This document shows, piece after piece, positions 43,797-52,109 of a DNA stretch of 64,000 nt (within the stretch, counting starts at the first letter, position 1; each line of letters opens with the position of its first letter). Below the pieces are notes generated by a model. That model was given only the letters and a program-made list of their open reading frames with translations, was not told the DNA's origin and made no database searches. Location of the stretch: contig JBEKHB010000002.1 of the NCBI GenBank assembly GCA_050012495.1, positions 1-64,000 of the forward strand. The letters are read 5' to 3'. The translations under genes were made by a program, and so were the position numbers. Source of the DNA: BOG-1155 sp050012495 (lineage in GTDB: Bacteria > Desulfobacterota > Syntrophorhabdia > Syntrophorhabdales > WCHB1-27).

Positions 43797-44018
43797 TTGG
43801 ACGTGCCGAAGCAGGAGACAAAACGATATTTTCAGGACCCGCTCTTTGAGGAATTCAGGAGCGACACCTGCTACGTGTGCTGCAAAAGGATCGTCGCACC
43901 GAACAAGGGCGTCTGCGTGGGGCAGGGCCTCTGGCGTCATGAGGGATGTAAGCCGGGCAGCCGGAAATGGTCGCAAAGCAGCATCTCGACCCGCCACGCC
44001 CGGACCGGCAAGTCCTGA
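43797..44018 (+). CDS. small Cys-rich (zinc-finger-like) protein
   Basis: This 73-residue protein has C-Y-V-C-C-K near residues 25-30 and C-V...W-R-H-E-G-C at about 40-51, a pattern that could hold one zinc ion. The family is not recognised. The start is TTG at 43797 with GGGG runs upstream; GTG 43803 is an alternative. It follows cooC by 41 bases in the same direction, so it may be cotranscribed and could be a metal-handling helper. Confidence 0.55.
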   Translation: MDVPKQETKRYFQDPLFEEFRSDTCYVCCKRIVAPNKGVCVGQGLWRHEGCKPGSRKWSQSSISTRHARTGKS

Positions 44019-44042
44019 AGGACAACTCAGTCCAAGAGTATC

Positions 44043-44567
44043 TTACTCGCCGTTTCCTCCGTACCCCTTTCTCTTCTTGCGTTTGTTCCGCTCCTGCTTC
44101 CGGTCCTCTTTTTTCTGTTCGTATATATCCTCAACGATGGCGGCCACCCGCTCCCGCCATCTCGGGTCATCCTTGTTCAGCTCCACCTCTTCGTAAAAGT
44201 CGGTTATACTGTGATCGAGAAGCCTGTAAGGGTTTGATTCCGAGTCTATATCATAATGGGTGTGCCGCAGCTCGTGGCGCAACAACCTGACCCTGTCGGC
44301 ATCGCCTATGGCATTCCACCCTTCCTTGTCGAGGGTAATAATATAATCATAGCCCTCTATGGCAACCGCCTCGTCTTTCGTCAGGTGTCTCAAAAGGTCG
44401 TTGGTCCTCATGATGCGACCCAGGACCACCCGGCCCCCGGACGCGCGCTTCTTCACATCAAAGAGGGTGATGATCTTTGCATTCTTCAGCTCGGGGAAGT
44501 ACTTGGCCTGAACTTCGCCGAACAACTTTTTCACCTCTTCCGTTACCTCTTCATACCTGAGTCCCAT
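44043..44567 (-). CDS. putative metallopeptidase (HExxH, phage-type)
   Basis: This 174-residue protein carries H-E-L-R-H (residues about 97-101) in a helix L-L-R-H-E-L-R-H, the zincin motif. Its N-terminal half has the strand patterns of the short putative phage metallopeptidase family, and D-x-E-S-N-P-Y-R-L-L-D-H may give the third ligand. The C-terminus is very basic. GGAGG lies nine bases before the start. It reads convergently with the small zinc-finger gene. Substrate and export are unknown; no signal peptide is present. Confidence 0.75.
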   Translation of the reverse strand: MGLRYEEVTEEVKKLFGEVQAKYFPELKNAKIITLFDVKKRASGGRVVLGRIMRTNDLLRHLTKDEAVAIEGYDYIITLDKEGWNAIGDADRVRLLRHELRHTHYDIDSESNPYRLLDHSITDFYEEVELNKDDPRWRERVAAIVEDIYEQKKEDRKQERNKRKKRKGYGGNGE

Positions 44568-44694
44568 AGTGCGAAACCTCCTTCACTGCTTTCGGACCGT
44601 TGTGGCAAGGTTTTACTGCGTGCGGGTGCGACGAACGTCACTCCGACCGGCCAAGCCTATCACGGGAGGGCGAGGGTAATCAAGAGAATTTACG

Positions 44695-45513
44695 CTATTG
44701 CTCCTCCCCGGCCGGCGCCGCAGCGTCGGCGGGTTTGTCAACGCTTTCGGGCTCGTTTTCTCGATTCGGCATGCGCCGGCTAAAAGGGCTGCTTCCGCCG
44801 GCCATCCTGGAGACCGCCGCAAGGAGCCCGGCCGAGTGAGGGTTCCCGGCTATTCTCTTCCTGAAAATGTCCACGGGCGTGACAATGGCGCCATAGTAGG
44901 CATTATTCAAGTCGCTCCTGGTTTTTACCACTGCCCCATCAACGGATATGCCGCCAAACAGCCCTTTCGATCGTGCGAAACTGATAATATCGACGCTCAG
45001 GTTCTCCGTCGAAGCGGCCGCCCCCATGCCGACAGGGCCGGCCGCCACCCCGACGTCCGCGCCGAGTTTAATACTACTCTCAAGCAGCGCGTTCACGCCC
45101 CGGTCGGTCATTGCAAGCAGCACCACCTCCGATGCGCTGCCGCCGAACTGAAAGCCGAAGCTCGCCTCACCTATCGTGTAGAACGCAGGGCCCAGCCAGC
45201 GCCCGGTGAGGCCGTCGCGTGCCACGAGCACACCGCTTCCACCCGACGCCCCCAGGAAAAAGGCGCCTTTCAGAATTTGAGGGGCAATAAAAACGCCCCT
45301 GGCGTCCTTGACGAGCGTCCGAAACGCGTCCATCTCCGGGGCCGCCGAGAAGGTCTCCAGGGTCTGCTGAGCCCTTTCGGCAAGATGCCGGGCATCCATG
45401 GCGTCGTCGGCCGCCGCAAAAACCGGAAACAACGCGCCGAGCCCGGCCAGCACAAAAACGATCACCGCCGCGGGCACAACCTTTGTCATTCTACGTGATT
45501 GCCGTCCTTTCAT
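44695..45513 (-). CDS. SYLF (Ysc84) domain lipid-binding protein, exported
   Basis: This 272-residue protein has an N-terminal hydrophobic signal (residues about 12-35) and then a SYLF domain: A-R-G-V-F-I-A-P, F-G-F-Q-F-G-G-S-A-S-E-V-V-L-L-A-M and the G-A-D-V-G-V-A-A-G-P-V-G stretch typical of Ysc84-like proteins. Bacterial members are exported and thought to bind lipids. The C-terminal 60 residues are disordered and charged. The start has GGAGGATGT upstream. It stands alone between the metallopeptidase and malQ genes, all leftward. Confidence 0.85.
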   Translation of the reverse strand: MKGRQSRRMTKVVPAAVIVFVLAGLGALFPVFAAADDAMDARHLAERAQQTLETFSAAPEMDAFRTLVKDARGVFIAPQILKGAFFLGASGGSGVLVARDGLTGRWLGPAFYTIGEASFGFQFGGSASEVVLLAMTDRGVNALLESSIKLGADVGVAAGPVGMGAAASTENLSVDIISFARSKGLFGGISVDGAVVKTRSDLNNAYYGAIVTPVDIFRKRIAGNPHSAGLLAAVSRMAGGSSPFSRRMPNRENEPESVDKPADAAAPAGEEQ

Positions 45514-45595
45514 ACATCCTCCTCAGATCTGTCACTTGAGATTCACACACTGCTTTTCGCACCCCACGTCCACGGAGCCTTCCTCTGAACTCAGC

Positions 45596-47095
45596 TTAAG
45601 CCCTGCCATAGGTGACGGTAAGGGAACGAAGCCGCTCGGCGACCGCTTCCGTGAGCTGCCAGGGGAGCAGCCTCCACTCCCAATTCCCCCGGCCGGTTGC
45701 GGGCCGGTTCATTCGCGCTTCCTGACCAAGGCCAAGAATGTCCTGCAAGGGGAAAACGGCTATACGGGCGACGGACATCATTGCGAGCCTTATCAGCTCC
45801 CAGCACACCTCATCGGGCCGTACTTCCCTGCCGATGTAGCGGAAAAGGCGCTCCAGCTCATCCGGCCTTGCCTCGCCCTCGAACCACCCCCGAACGGTAT
45901 TGTTGTCGTGGGTGCCCGTGTAGACCGCATACGTTTTTTCATAGGTGTGGGGCAGGTAGATATGCATGGGATTCTCCTCGCCAAAGGCAAAGAGGAGGAT
46001 CTTCATGCCGAAGAAGCCGAAGTCGTGGATCACTTCCCGCACGTCAGGGGTGATTAAACCGAGGTCTTCAGCGATTACGGGAAGGCTGGAGAAGCGTGTG
46101 AAAAGCTGGTTGAAAAAATCGTATACCGGCGCAGCCACCCACCGCCCGTTCACCGCGTTCTCTTCACCGGCGGGGACTTCCCAGAACGAGGCCAGACCAC
46201 GGAAATGGTCGATCCTCACCACGTCAAAGAGGGCGAGGGTGCGGCGCATCCGCTCGACCCACCAGGCGTAGCCCGTTTGTCTCAACGCATCCCAGTCGTA
46301 GACCGGGTTACCCCACAACTGGCCTGTCGAGCTGAAATAGTCGGGTGGCACACCTGCAACCGCCGTGGGCCTCTGTTCTCCGTCCAGCTTAAAGATATCC
46401 CCATTGGCCCATACATCGGCGCTGTCGTAACTCACGTAAATGGGGATATCCCCCACGATCTGTATGCCCCGCTCGTTGCAGTACTTCCTGAGGGCGCCCC
46501 ATTGACGGAAGAAGAGGTACTGCCGGAATTTTTCCCTGTCGATATCGGCCCGTAATTCCTTCCGTATCATCTCCATCCGGTCGTGCGCCCGGCTCCTCAA
46601 TTCCCGGGGCCACTCGCTCCACGACGCGCCGCCCATGCGTTTTTTGATTGAGACGAAGAGCGCATAGGTATCGAGCCACGACGCATGATCATCGCAGAAA
46701 TGGGCGAATCTGTCGTGGTCGACACCGGAACTCGTGAAACTGTCGCAGGCAAGGTCCAGCAGGTACTCCTTATAGGAGGTCACCCCTTCGTAGTCACATC
46801 GGTCATCCGGAAAAACGGGCCCCCCATCGACCTCTTTCTTGTCCAGGAGACCATCCTCTACAAGCATGTCGGGACTTATGAGCAAGGTGTTGCAGGCAAA
46901 CGTGGAGATGCTGCTATAAGGCGAATTGCCGTAAACCGGCGCAGTGGGGTTGAGCGGCAGTATCTGCCAGTAGGTCTGGCGTGTCTCCGTAAGGAAGTCG
47001 GCGAACTTGTAAGCCCAGGGGCCAAGGTCGCCAATGCCGTACGGCGAAGGAAGCGAGGTAATATGAAACAGGACGCCTGCCCCTCTCTCTTTCAT
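45596..47095 (-). CDS. malQ: 4-alpha-glucanotransferase (amylomaltase)
   Basis: MalQ transfers glucan chains between maltodextrins or glycogen. The 499-residue GH77 enzyme shows the catalytic nucleophile in V-V-R-I-D-H-F-R-G, the acid/base in V-I-A-E-D-L-G and the third acid in T-H-D-N-N-T. The N-terminal H-I-T-S-L-P-S-P-Y-G-I-G-D-L-G is diagnostic. I start it at ATG 47095, after GGAGGGG; the frame extends to 47374 without homology. No other glycogen genes are adjacent. It is divergent from the MFS gene, with 277 bases between. Confidence 0.93.
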   Translation of the reverse strand: MKERGAGVLFHITSLPSPYGIGDLGPWAYKFADFLTETRQTYWQILPLNPTAPVYGNSPYSSISTFACNTLLISPDMLVEDGLLDKKEVDGGPVFPDDRCDYEGVTSYKEYLLDLACDSFTSSGVDHDRFAHFCDDHASWLDTYALFVSIKKRMGGASWSEWPRELRSRAHDRMEMIRKELRADIDREKFRQYLFFRQWGALRKYCNERGIQIVGDIPIYVSYDSADVWANGDIFKLDGEQRPTAVAGVPPDYFSSTGQLWGNPVYDWDALRQTGYAWWVERMRRTLALFDVVRIDHFRGLASFWEVPAGEENAVNGRWVAAPVYDFFNQLFTRFSSLPVIAEDLGLITPDVREVIHDFGFFGMKILLFAFGEENPMHIYLPHTYEKTYAVYTGTHDNNTVRGWFEGEARPDELERLFRYIGREVRPDEVCWELIRLAMMSVARIAVFPLQDILGLGQEARMNRPATGRGNWEWRLLPWQLTEAVAERLRSLTVTYGRA

Positions 47096-47372
47096 TGCCC
47101 CTCCCTCTTCCATTATGACGCTTTCTGCCGCTTCTTTCAAGAGCGATCGCACCCGGCGCAGGGCAAACGCATTTGGAAACTCCAATTTAGACTGGAGCGT
47201 ATGGCGCCCTTCGTGAGCACGTATGCGGAACGACCGCTCACCAGCGTAGGCGGAGTGCGTTCCGCAGGATGATGTGCGTGCTCGATCTTCTCCGCTCGCA
47301 CGACATCGCGCCGGTACTTGTTGACACGGCAGGCTATATCCTTTTACAATGAAAAAAGGGGGGGGTAAAGCC

Positions 47373-48623
47373 ATGCACTATGCCTGGGTTATAGCGGCGA
47401 CCGGCTGTCTCGTGACCATCCTTGCCCATGGGTTCGGCAGGATGTCCTACTCGGTGATCCTCCCGTCGATGAAGGACGGGCTCGCGCTCAGCTACACGCA
47501 GCTGGGATCCATCGCAACGGGCAACTTCATCGGCTACCTCTGCCTCGCCATCGTCGGCGGTTTTTTGGCCGCCCGCTTCGGCGTGAGGAGGGTCGTGTTC
47601 GTGTCCCTCATCGTCATCGGCGTCAGTCTCTTTCTCACGGGGCTCGCCAACTCCTTCCTCTTTGCCTTTTTCATGAGGCTGGTCTCCGGGGCGGGAAACG
47701 GGGGCAGCTACGTGCCCATCATGGCACTGCCGGCAGCCTGGTTTACCATGAAGAGAAGGGGCCTCGCAACGGGCATCGTGTCGGCAGGCATCGGCACCGG
47801 CCTCTTCCTGTCGGGCATTATGCTCCCGCCCGTGATCTCTGCTTTCGGCCGGCACGGCTGGCGGTATGCCTGGTTCATGCTCGGGATCATAGTCTTCGTG
47901 CTTGCCTTCGTATGCTTTGCCTTCCTCAGGGACAACCCGAAGGAAAAGCACCTCAGCGTGTACGGAGGGGAAGGGCAGGAAGGTTCGGCTCCGTCAGGCC
48001 CCAGGATTACGCTCTTCTCCGCCTTCAAGGACATTATAGTCCAGCCGGAGATATGGAAGCTCGGGGGTGTGTATTTCATGTACGGCTTTTCCTACATCAT
48101 CTATCTCACCTTTTTCGTCGCCTATCTCACGAAGGAAATGCAGGTGCCGGCGGTCAGCGCGGGGAGGATATTCGGGGTCCTGGGCATCTTCAGCATCTTC
48201 TGCGGTGTGATCTACGGCTGGGTGTCCGATGTCGTGGGCAGGAGGCACGGGTCGATGATCGCCTATTTTACCCTCGCCCTTTCCTATCTTGTCCTCGCGT
48301 TCTGGAAAGATTACACGGGTTTTTACCTGTCCGCCGCGGTCTTCGGAATCGCGGCCTTTTCGATACCCGTCATAATGGCTGCTGCGGCCGGGGATGCGGT
48401 AGGCGGGAGACTGGCGCCCGCGGGTCTCGGCTTCATCACCCTTTTCTTCGGCATCGGGCAGGCCCTTGGACCCGTCGTGGGCGGCTACATCAAGGACTCC
48501 ACGGGCACGTTCACGTACGCCTTCCTCCTCTCCATGGTGGTCTCCCTCGCAGGCGGCGCCGGTTCCCTGGTCCTGAAAAAAAGTCGCAGTGCTTTCCGGC
48601 ATGCCCGACAACAGCCCGGATGA
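47373..48623 (+). CDS. MFS transporter
   Basis: This 416-residue protein has about twelve hydrophobic segments with a cytoplasmic loop at the middle (E-G-Q-E-G-S-A-P-S-G-P near residue 215). The MFS signature between helices 2 and 3 appears as G-F-L-A-A-R-F-G-V-R-R near residue 63, and helix 4 holds R-L-V-S-G-A-G-N-G-G. I prefer ATG 47373 because an AGGGGGGGG run precedes it; ATG 47349 is also in frame. It resembles the broad organic-acid branch, but the substrate is unknown. Confidence 0.85.
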   Translation: MHYAWVIAATGCLVTILAHGFGRMSYSVILPSMKDGLALSYTQLGSIATGNFIGYLCLAIVGGFLAARFGVRRVVFVSLIVIGVSLFLTGLANSFLFAFFMRLVSGAGNGGSYVPIMALPAAWFTMKRRGLATGIVSAGIGTGLFLSGIMLPPVISAFGRHGWRYAWFMLGIIVFVLAFVCFAFLRDNPKEKHLSVYGGEGQEGSAPSGPRITLFSAFKDIIVQPEIWKLGGVYFMYGFSYIIYLTFFVAYLTKEMQVPAVSAGRIFGVLGIFSIFCGVIYGWVSDVVGRRHGSMIAYFTLALSYLVLAFWKDYTGFYLSAAVFGIAAFSIPVIMAAAAGDAVGGRLAPAGLGFITLFFGIGQALGPVVGGYIKDSTGTFTYAFLLSMVVSLAGGAGSLVLKKSRSAFRHARQQPG

Positions 48624-48784
48624 TCGGGTGTATGTTCGAGCCGAAAATATCTACTCCGGAAGCGGGTGGAAGATTCCCTGAACAGAATAAAGATTTGCCC
48701 TCTAATGGGTGACCCTTGACCCTCCCCTTCAGCCTCAGATTTGCCTCTTGACAGTGCCGTACATTACTGTTTACATGATACGTC

Positions 48785-48898
48785 ATGATGACTAAACTCA
48801 CCCTACGCGTGGATAAAATCCTGGCAGCAAAAGCCAAGCAGGAAGCCAGGCACCGGGCAAGTCAGTTTCACAAAGGCGGTGGTGCCTTGATGGCCTGA
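48785..48898 (+). pseudogene. remnant of a small antitoxin (DUF6364-like)
   Basis: The 37-codon frame begins M-M-T-K-L-T-L-R-V-D-K-I-L-A-A-K-A-K-Q-E-A, like the start of DUF6364/VapB-type antitoxins. It then loses similarity, and the +1 frame continues with V-S-F-T-K-A-V. A frameshift has probably killed it. TTGACA (about 48749-48754) and TTACAT lie upstream as a promoter. No toxin gene follows. Confidence 0.55.
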
Positions 48899-49060
48899 TC
48901 CTCCCCTCGAAACATCTCCCCGTGCTGAGTTGAACGAGACGGATTGTCCACTGTTCGTATAGGGCCGGAGTGCCAACATCGCCGCTGAGCCTTGAAGTGG
49001 GCCAGGAAGGTCCGATAAGAGCCTGAGAGTAACACCCACAATGGCAGCAGGCGTGACAGA
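48899..49060. other. remaining gene-free stretch after the MFS gene
   Basis: Together with 48624-48784, this makes about 320 bases around the antitoxin remnant in which I see no further gene or clear structure. Confidence 0.4.
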
Positions 49061-49225
49061 TTATGCGTCGGATGTCACGGATATCTTAGAAGGATGACCT
49101 AGGGGCCTTTCGTTTTCCTCCATGGCCCTATCTGCGTAGGGTTTATTCCCCGCGATAAAAATACACATGGCGAATATCCCGCATAGAAGACCGACCCAAA
49201 ACACACCGATCAACCACCAGATCAT
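49061..49225 (-). CDS. 54-residue single-helix membrane protein
   Basis: This short gene encodes a protein with one strongly hydrophobic helix (residues about 3-26, W-W-L-I-G-V-F-W-V-G-L-L-C-G at its start) and a charged tail. It resembles the tiny DUF3789-like membrane proteins found on phages and mobile elements. GAGGG lies upstream of ATG 49225. It follows the helix-turn-helix gene by 74 bases on the same strand, so the two may be one mobile-element unit. Confidence 0.6.
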   Translation of the reverse strand: MIWWLIGVFWVGLLCGIFAMCIFIAGNKPYADRAMEENERPLGHPSKISVTSDA

Positions 49226-49299
49226 AATTTCCCTCACATCTCTTTAATCGCTATTTTGTGTATCCACCCCCTGAGCTTCCGCCGACCCTCACCTATCCC

Positions 49300-49563
49300 T
49301 TAACCCTTCCGTAAGTCACCATTATCAAATAGTCTACCCTGATAGAACGCTGGCCTTTCCGCAATCCGGACACCGGTTGCAAACCTCCTGATCATTTCGG
49401 CTTCGGGACCCGTAAACAGCAGCCTCCCATCCCGGAATCGATGGCCTGCGGGAATCTGCCCCCTTCGTCTCCAGCGCCAAAATGTCTGACGCAACACTCT
49501 TATCTCCCCTAAAAGCTGAGTCGCCGAATAGTACTCGACTCCGTTTATCGTCAAGGTCGCCAT
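49300..49563 (-). CDS. helix-turn-helix protein (excisionase-like)
   Basis: This 87-residue protein has Y-Y-S-A-T-Q-L-L-G-E-I, then L-R-Q-T-F-W-R-W-R-R-R-G-Q-I-P-A-G-H-R-F, a MerR/excisionase-style winged helix with a basic wing. The start is ATG 49563 or 49572; neither has a strong ribosome-binding site. It may regulate a small mobile element of which the membrane protein downstream is the other visible part. Confidence 0.6.
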   Translation of the reverse strand: MATLTINGVEYYSATQLLGEIRVLRQTFWRWRRRGQIPAGHRFRDGRLLFTGPEAEMIRRFATGVRIAERPAFYQGRLFDNGDLRKG

Positions 49564-49673
49564 AGAATACACTGTTATGGCTGCAAGGCGTTAACCCTTG
49601 TAACACCCTGTTTCCTTCTATCACGTCCTGTAACAACTGTCAACATAATTTTCCCTGTACCCGTACGCTGGAG

Positions 49674-49715
49674 CCCGCAAGGCGAGCAGAGCGCCGGGGG
49701 GCACTCGCTTGCGGG
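49674..49715. other. strong hairpin
   Basis: CCCGCAAG (49674-49681) pairs with CTTGCGGG (49708-49715). Four more pairs form inside it after one bulged base. It lies between the helix-turn-helix gene and the cyclase gene. No T-run is adjacent. Confidence 0.5.
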
Positions 49716-49782
49716 TCCATGAGATTTCCGAACATGCCGTTGGCCGAACGAATAAAAACTAATAAAAAGATACCGAAAGAAG

Positions 49783-50439
49783 CTATTCGAGGGGTCGCAC
49801 AATAACTCGTGCCGGCGCTGCCTCTCCCCCCTCGACCCTGAGCGGCAGGCAGATACATTCGTACAGCCCGGCCCCGACATCCGAGAGGTCGAGCCCCTCG
49901 ATGACCGGTATGACTGCGCCGAGCAACATGGCGTGCGCCCTTAGCTCATCCTGCCCGAAGCCGTCGATGGAAAGATAGTCTATCCCCACCGCGCTTACGC
50001 CTTTCTTCACCAGGTACTCCGCCGCCTCTGCAGAAAGTGAGACGTAGCTCGCGCAGAAGCCCGCCTGCCGCCACAGGGCGGAATTGCGCGTCTTGAAGAG
50101 GACTATGCCGCACCCCTCGGTCAGATGCGCCTCGACCTCGGGACGCGTGATCGATGCCTCGTCCATGATGTCGATCACCTGTGCCGTGCCTATGAGGGCG
50201 GCCAACGGGACCCGGTCGACAGGCAGCCCCTTTTCGAATAAATGGAGCGGCGCGTCGACGTGCGTCCCTGCATGGAGGCCCATAGAGACGCGCGAGAGGG
50301 TGACCCGGTCTCCCCTCGCCACATCGCAGGGCCGATCGATCAGCACGGGCGCATCCCCCGGGTAGACGACCATCCCCGTTTTCAACGGTACGGAAATATC
50401 GATCCATCCTATCCCGGCGCCCCTGGACGGTCCCTTCAT
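49783..50439 (-). CDS. cyclase/kynurenine formamidase-like metal hydrolase
   Basis: This 218-residue protein has the family metal-binding motif H-A-G-T-H-V-D-A-P-L-H near residues 56-66 and the downstream D-Y-L-S-I-D near residue 148. The family includes kynurenine formamidase and polyketide-cyclase-like hydrolases that open cyclic amides or lactones. No tryptophan-degradation genes are nearby, so the real substrate is unclear. The start is ATG 50439. The pstS remnant lies downstream of nothing related; it is the next gene to the right on the same strand. Confidence 0.82.
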   Translation of the reverse strand: MKGPSRGAGIGWIDISVPLKTGMVVYPGDAPVLIDRPCDVARGDRVTLSRVSMGLHAGTHVDAPLHLFEKGLPVDRVPLAALIGTAQVIDIMDEASITRPEVEAHLTEGCGIVLFKTRNSALWRQAGFCASYVSLSAEAAEYLVKKGVSAVGIDYLSIDGFGQDELRAHAMLLGAVIPVIEGLDLSDVGAGLYECICLPLRVEGGEAAPARVIVRPLE

Positions 50440-50518
50440 GCTTTTTCCAGCATAGCATATTTTCGACGTGCAGCTTCAACGACGTATTATATCTATTCGC
50501 AGGGCAGCTCAGCTCTTC

Positions 50519-50926
50519 TTAAGGTCGCTCGGCTATGGTGAGCCTGTCGAGCGCGGCCGCGGCCTTCGCGGCCACGCCCTCGGGCAGCGGCACGTACCCC
50601 ATTTGAGGAGCATAGCCCTGGCCCTCTCGCACACACCAGCGGAAGAGGTCCCGTATTGCCGCGCCCTTCACGGCATCGCTCGCCCCGAAGTCGACCGTCC
50701 TGTCGATGAAGCTCTTTACGCCGCTCCCCGACCCGACCGACTGGTAATCGATCTGCACGTTCCTGTGGGCGCCGCTGTAGCCCTTGAACCATTTGAGATA
50801 GAGGGGGGCGGGGAAGCTGGCCCCTGCGCCCTGGAGCTTTACGAGGTCTGCAGCCTGTGCGAGGGCGCCGAAACAGAGTGCGGCAACAGCGATCAAGACA
50901 GGCGCGGTCCAACGACACATCTTCAT
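50519..50926 (-). pseudogene. pstS: internally deleted phosphate-binding protein PstS
   Basis: The 135-residue frame starts like a full PstS: signal peptide (to about residue 26), then G-A-G-A-S-F-P-A-P-L-Y and S-V-G-S-G-S-G-V near residue 65, and T-V-D-F-G-A-S-D-A ending near 85. It jumps straight to the C-terminal end of the family (R-D-L-F-R-W-C...A-P-Q-M-G-Y-V-P-L-P-E). About 200 residues between are missing without loss of frame, near 50660-50672. The phosphate site is therefore incomplete, so it should not work. No pstCAB genes are nearby. Confidence 0.82.
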
Positions 50927-51187
50927 GATAGTGCTCCTTTCGTCTCCCCCCCCCGGCGCCATTACGGGTATTTTGCGGCTGCCCGCGTTTCTGCGGTAGT
51001 GCGGTTTCGCTGGGCGCCCCCTTCATGTGGAGGGAACATATGCTCGGTATGTACTGCAGGCTATCAATTGATTGTTACGCGTGTATTAAGGATATGTTAA
51101 ATATCTGTTATGTCCGAGAAAAGACCGCTGCCGCGGCCCGTCAGGACCCTCATCGGGCCGCTCCAAAAATCGATCCTGTAATTCTCA
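50927..51187. other. gene-free stretch before the mazEF promoter
   Basis: I see no gene here. It carries the upstream region of the pstS remnant and ends at the mazEF promoter. Confidence 0.4.
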
Positions 51188-51216
51188 TTGCCGATAAGTT
51201 GGATATACTATATAAT
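51188..51216 (+). promoter_or_regulatory. mazEF-type promoter
   Basis: TTGCCG (51188-51193) and TATAAT (51211-51216) are 17 bp apart. The -10 region is a TA-rich palindrome (about 51203-51220) that may be the antitoxin operator. Confidence 0.55.
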
Positions 51217-51235
51217 ATATAACATGGAGGCAAAA

Positions 51236-51469
51236 GTGGAAAAAATACTGGTGTCGCTGCCTGAGGATCTTGTCAAGCGTATGAAAACGGTGATTCCATC
51301 CCGAAAGAGAAGCCAGGTTGTCAGGGAGCTCCTCAAGGCAGAAGTCGAAAGGAGGGAAATGGCGCTTTTCGAATGCGCCAGGGCTGTTGAGAGTGACGAA
51401 GCCCTGAACCGGGAGATGGCTGAATGGGATGTCACGACAGGAGACGCCATTGAGCCTGAAACGTGGTGA
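51236..51469 (+). CDS. ribbon-helix-helix antitoxin (MazE-like)
   Basis: This 77-residue protein starts with K-I-L-V-S-L-P-E-D-L-V-K-R-M, the ribbon strand and first helix, then R-K-R-S-Q-V-V-R-E-L-L-K, the second helix of a CopG-type fold. The last 30 residues are acidic, as expected for a toxin-binding tail. The GTG at 51236 has GGAGG five bases upstream; ATG 51224 is in frame but without a site. The MazF gene overlaps its end. Confidence 0.83.
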   Translation: MEKILVSLPEDLVKRMKTVIPSRKRSQVVRELLKAEVERREMALFECARAVESDEALNREMAEWDVTTGDAIEPETW

Positions 51470-51776
51470 TATCTATTGGGTCGATCTGGCTCCCACGGTG
51501 GGCTCTGAGATCAGGAAGAAAAGACCCTGCGTCCTCATAGGCGCCACGCCGATCAATAATGCCAGAAGGACCGTTCTCGTGATCCCTCTGTCAACCTCCG
51601 GAACCCCGAGGCCTCCGTTGGCGATCGAGGTCGAGTGTCTTGGTCAAAAGGTAGTTGCCGTGGCTGACCAGCTCCGGGCGATAGATAAGAGCAGGCTGCG
51701 AGAGCCTGCCGGCACTCTTAAACCTGGCGACCTCGAACAGATCGAGGATGGTCTGCGACGAATCCTGTCACTCTAA
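51450..51776 (+). CDS. mazF: MazF/PemK-type mRNA interferase toxin
   Basis: This 108-residue protein has the family start K-R-G-D-I-Y-W-V-D-L-x-P, with the catalytic Arg nearby, then S-E-I-R-K-K-R-P-C-V-L-I and V-I-P-L-S-T-S near residue 45. MazF toxins cut RNA at short motifs. TTG 51450 with GGAG upstream matches the family start; an ATG seven codons earlier is possible. The overlap with the antitoxin gene is 20 bases. Confidence 0.9.
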   Translation: MSLKRGDIYWVDLAPTVGSEIRKKRPCVLIGATPINNARRTVLVIPLSTSGTPRPPLAIEVECLGQKVVAVADQLRAIDKSRLREPAGTLKPGDLEQIEDGLRRILSL

Positions 51777-52109
51777 ACCCTTGCCTTTTCTACGCAAGCC
51801 CCCTAAGGCAAAGCCCCCTCATTTAATTGACAAACGAGGGGCGGGGCCGACTGGTATAAGCGCCTCGGCCTGACGGGTGACGGGGGCACGAGGATCTACG
51901 CAGTTTCCTTGCCGATACCCCTGAATACCGTCTTTCTGATGGAATAGTTGTTGCAATCTTGCGGCATTTCTCTAATAATGAAGGACAAGGGATGGCAGCG
52001 GAAAGACCGGCAGGGCGGGAATGAGCATGTACAGAATGAAACAATGTCCCCACCGTCCCTTCTCCAGGGGAGGGGGGGAGCCATAGGGACGTGCGGGGAC
52101 GGAGGGCAC
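51777..52109. other. 333-base region with dispersed repeat
   Basis: No gene is apparent. The left third is GC-rich. Most of the remainder is copy B of the dispersed repeat; the last 55 bases are the leader of the next gene. Confidence 0.5.
51913..52053 (+). repeat. dispersed ~150-bp repeat, copy B
   Basis: It shares ordered blocks with 13619-13775 (GAATACCGTCTTTCT, ATAGTTGTTG, ATTTCTCT, GGGATGGCAG, GAATGAG). Confidence 0.65.
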
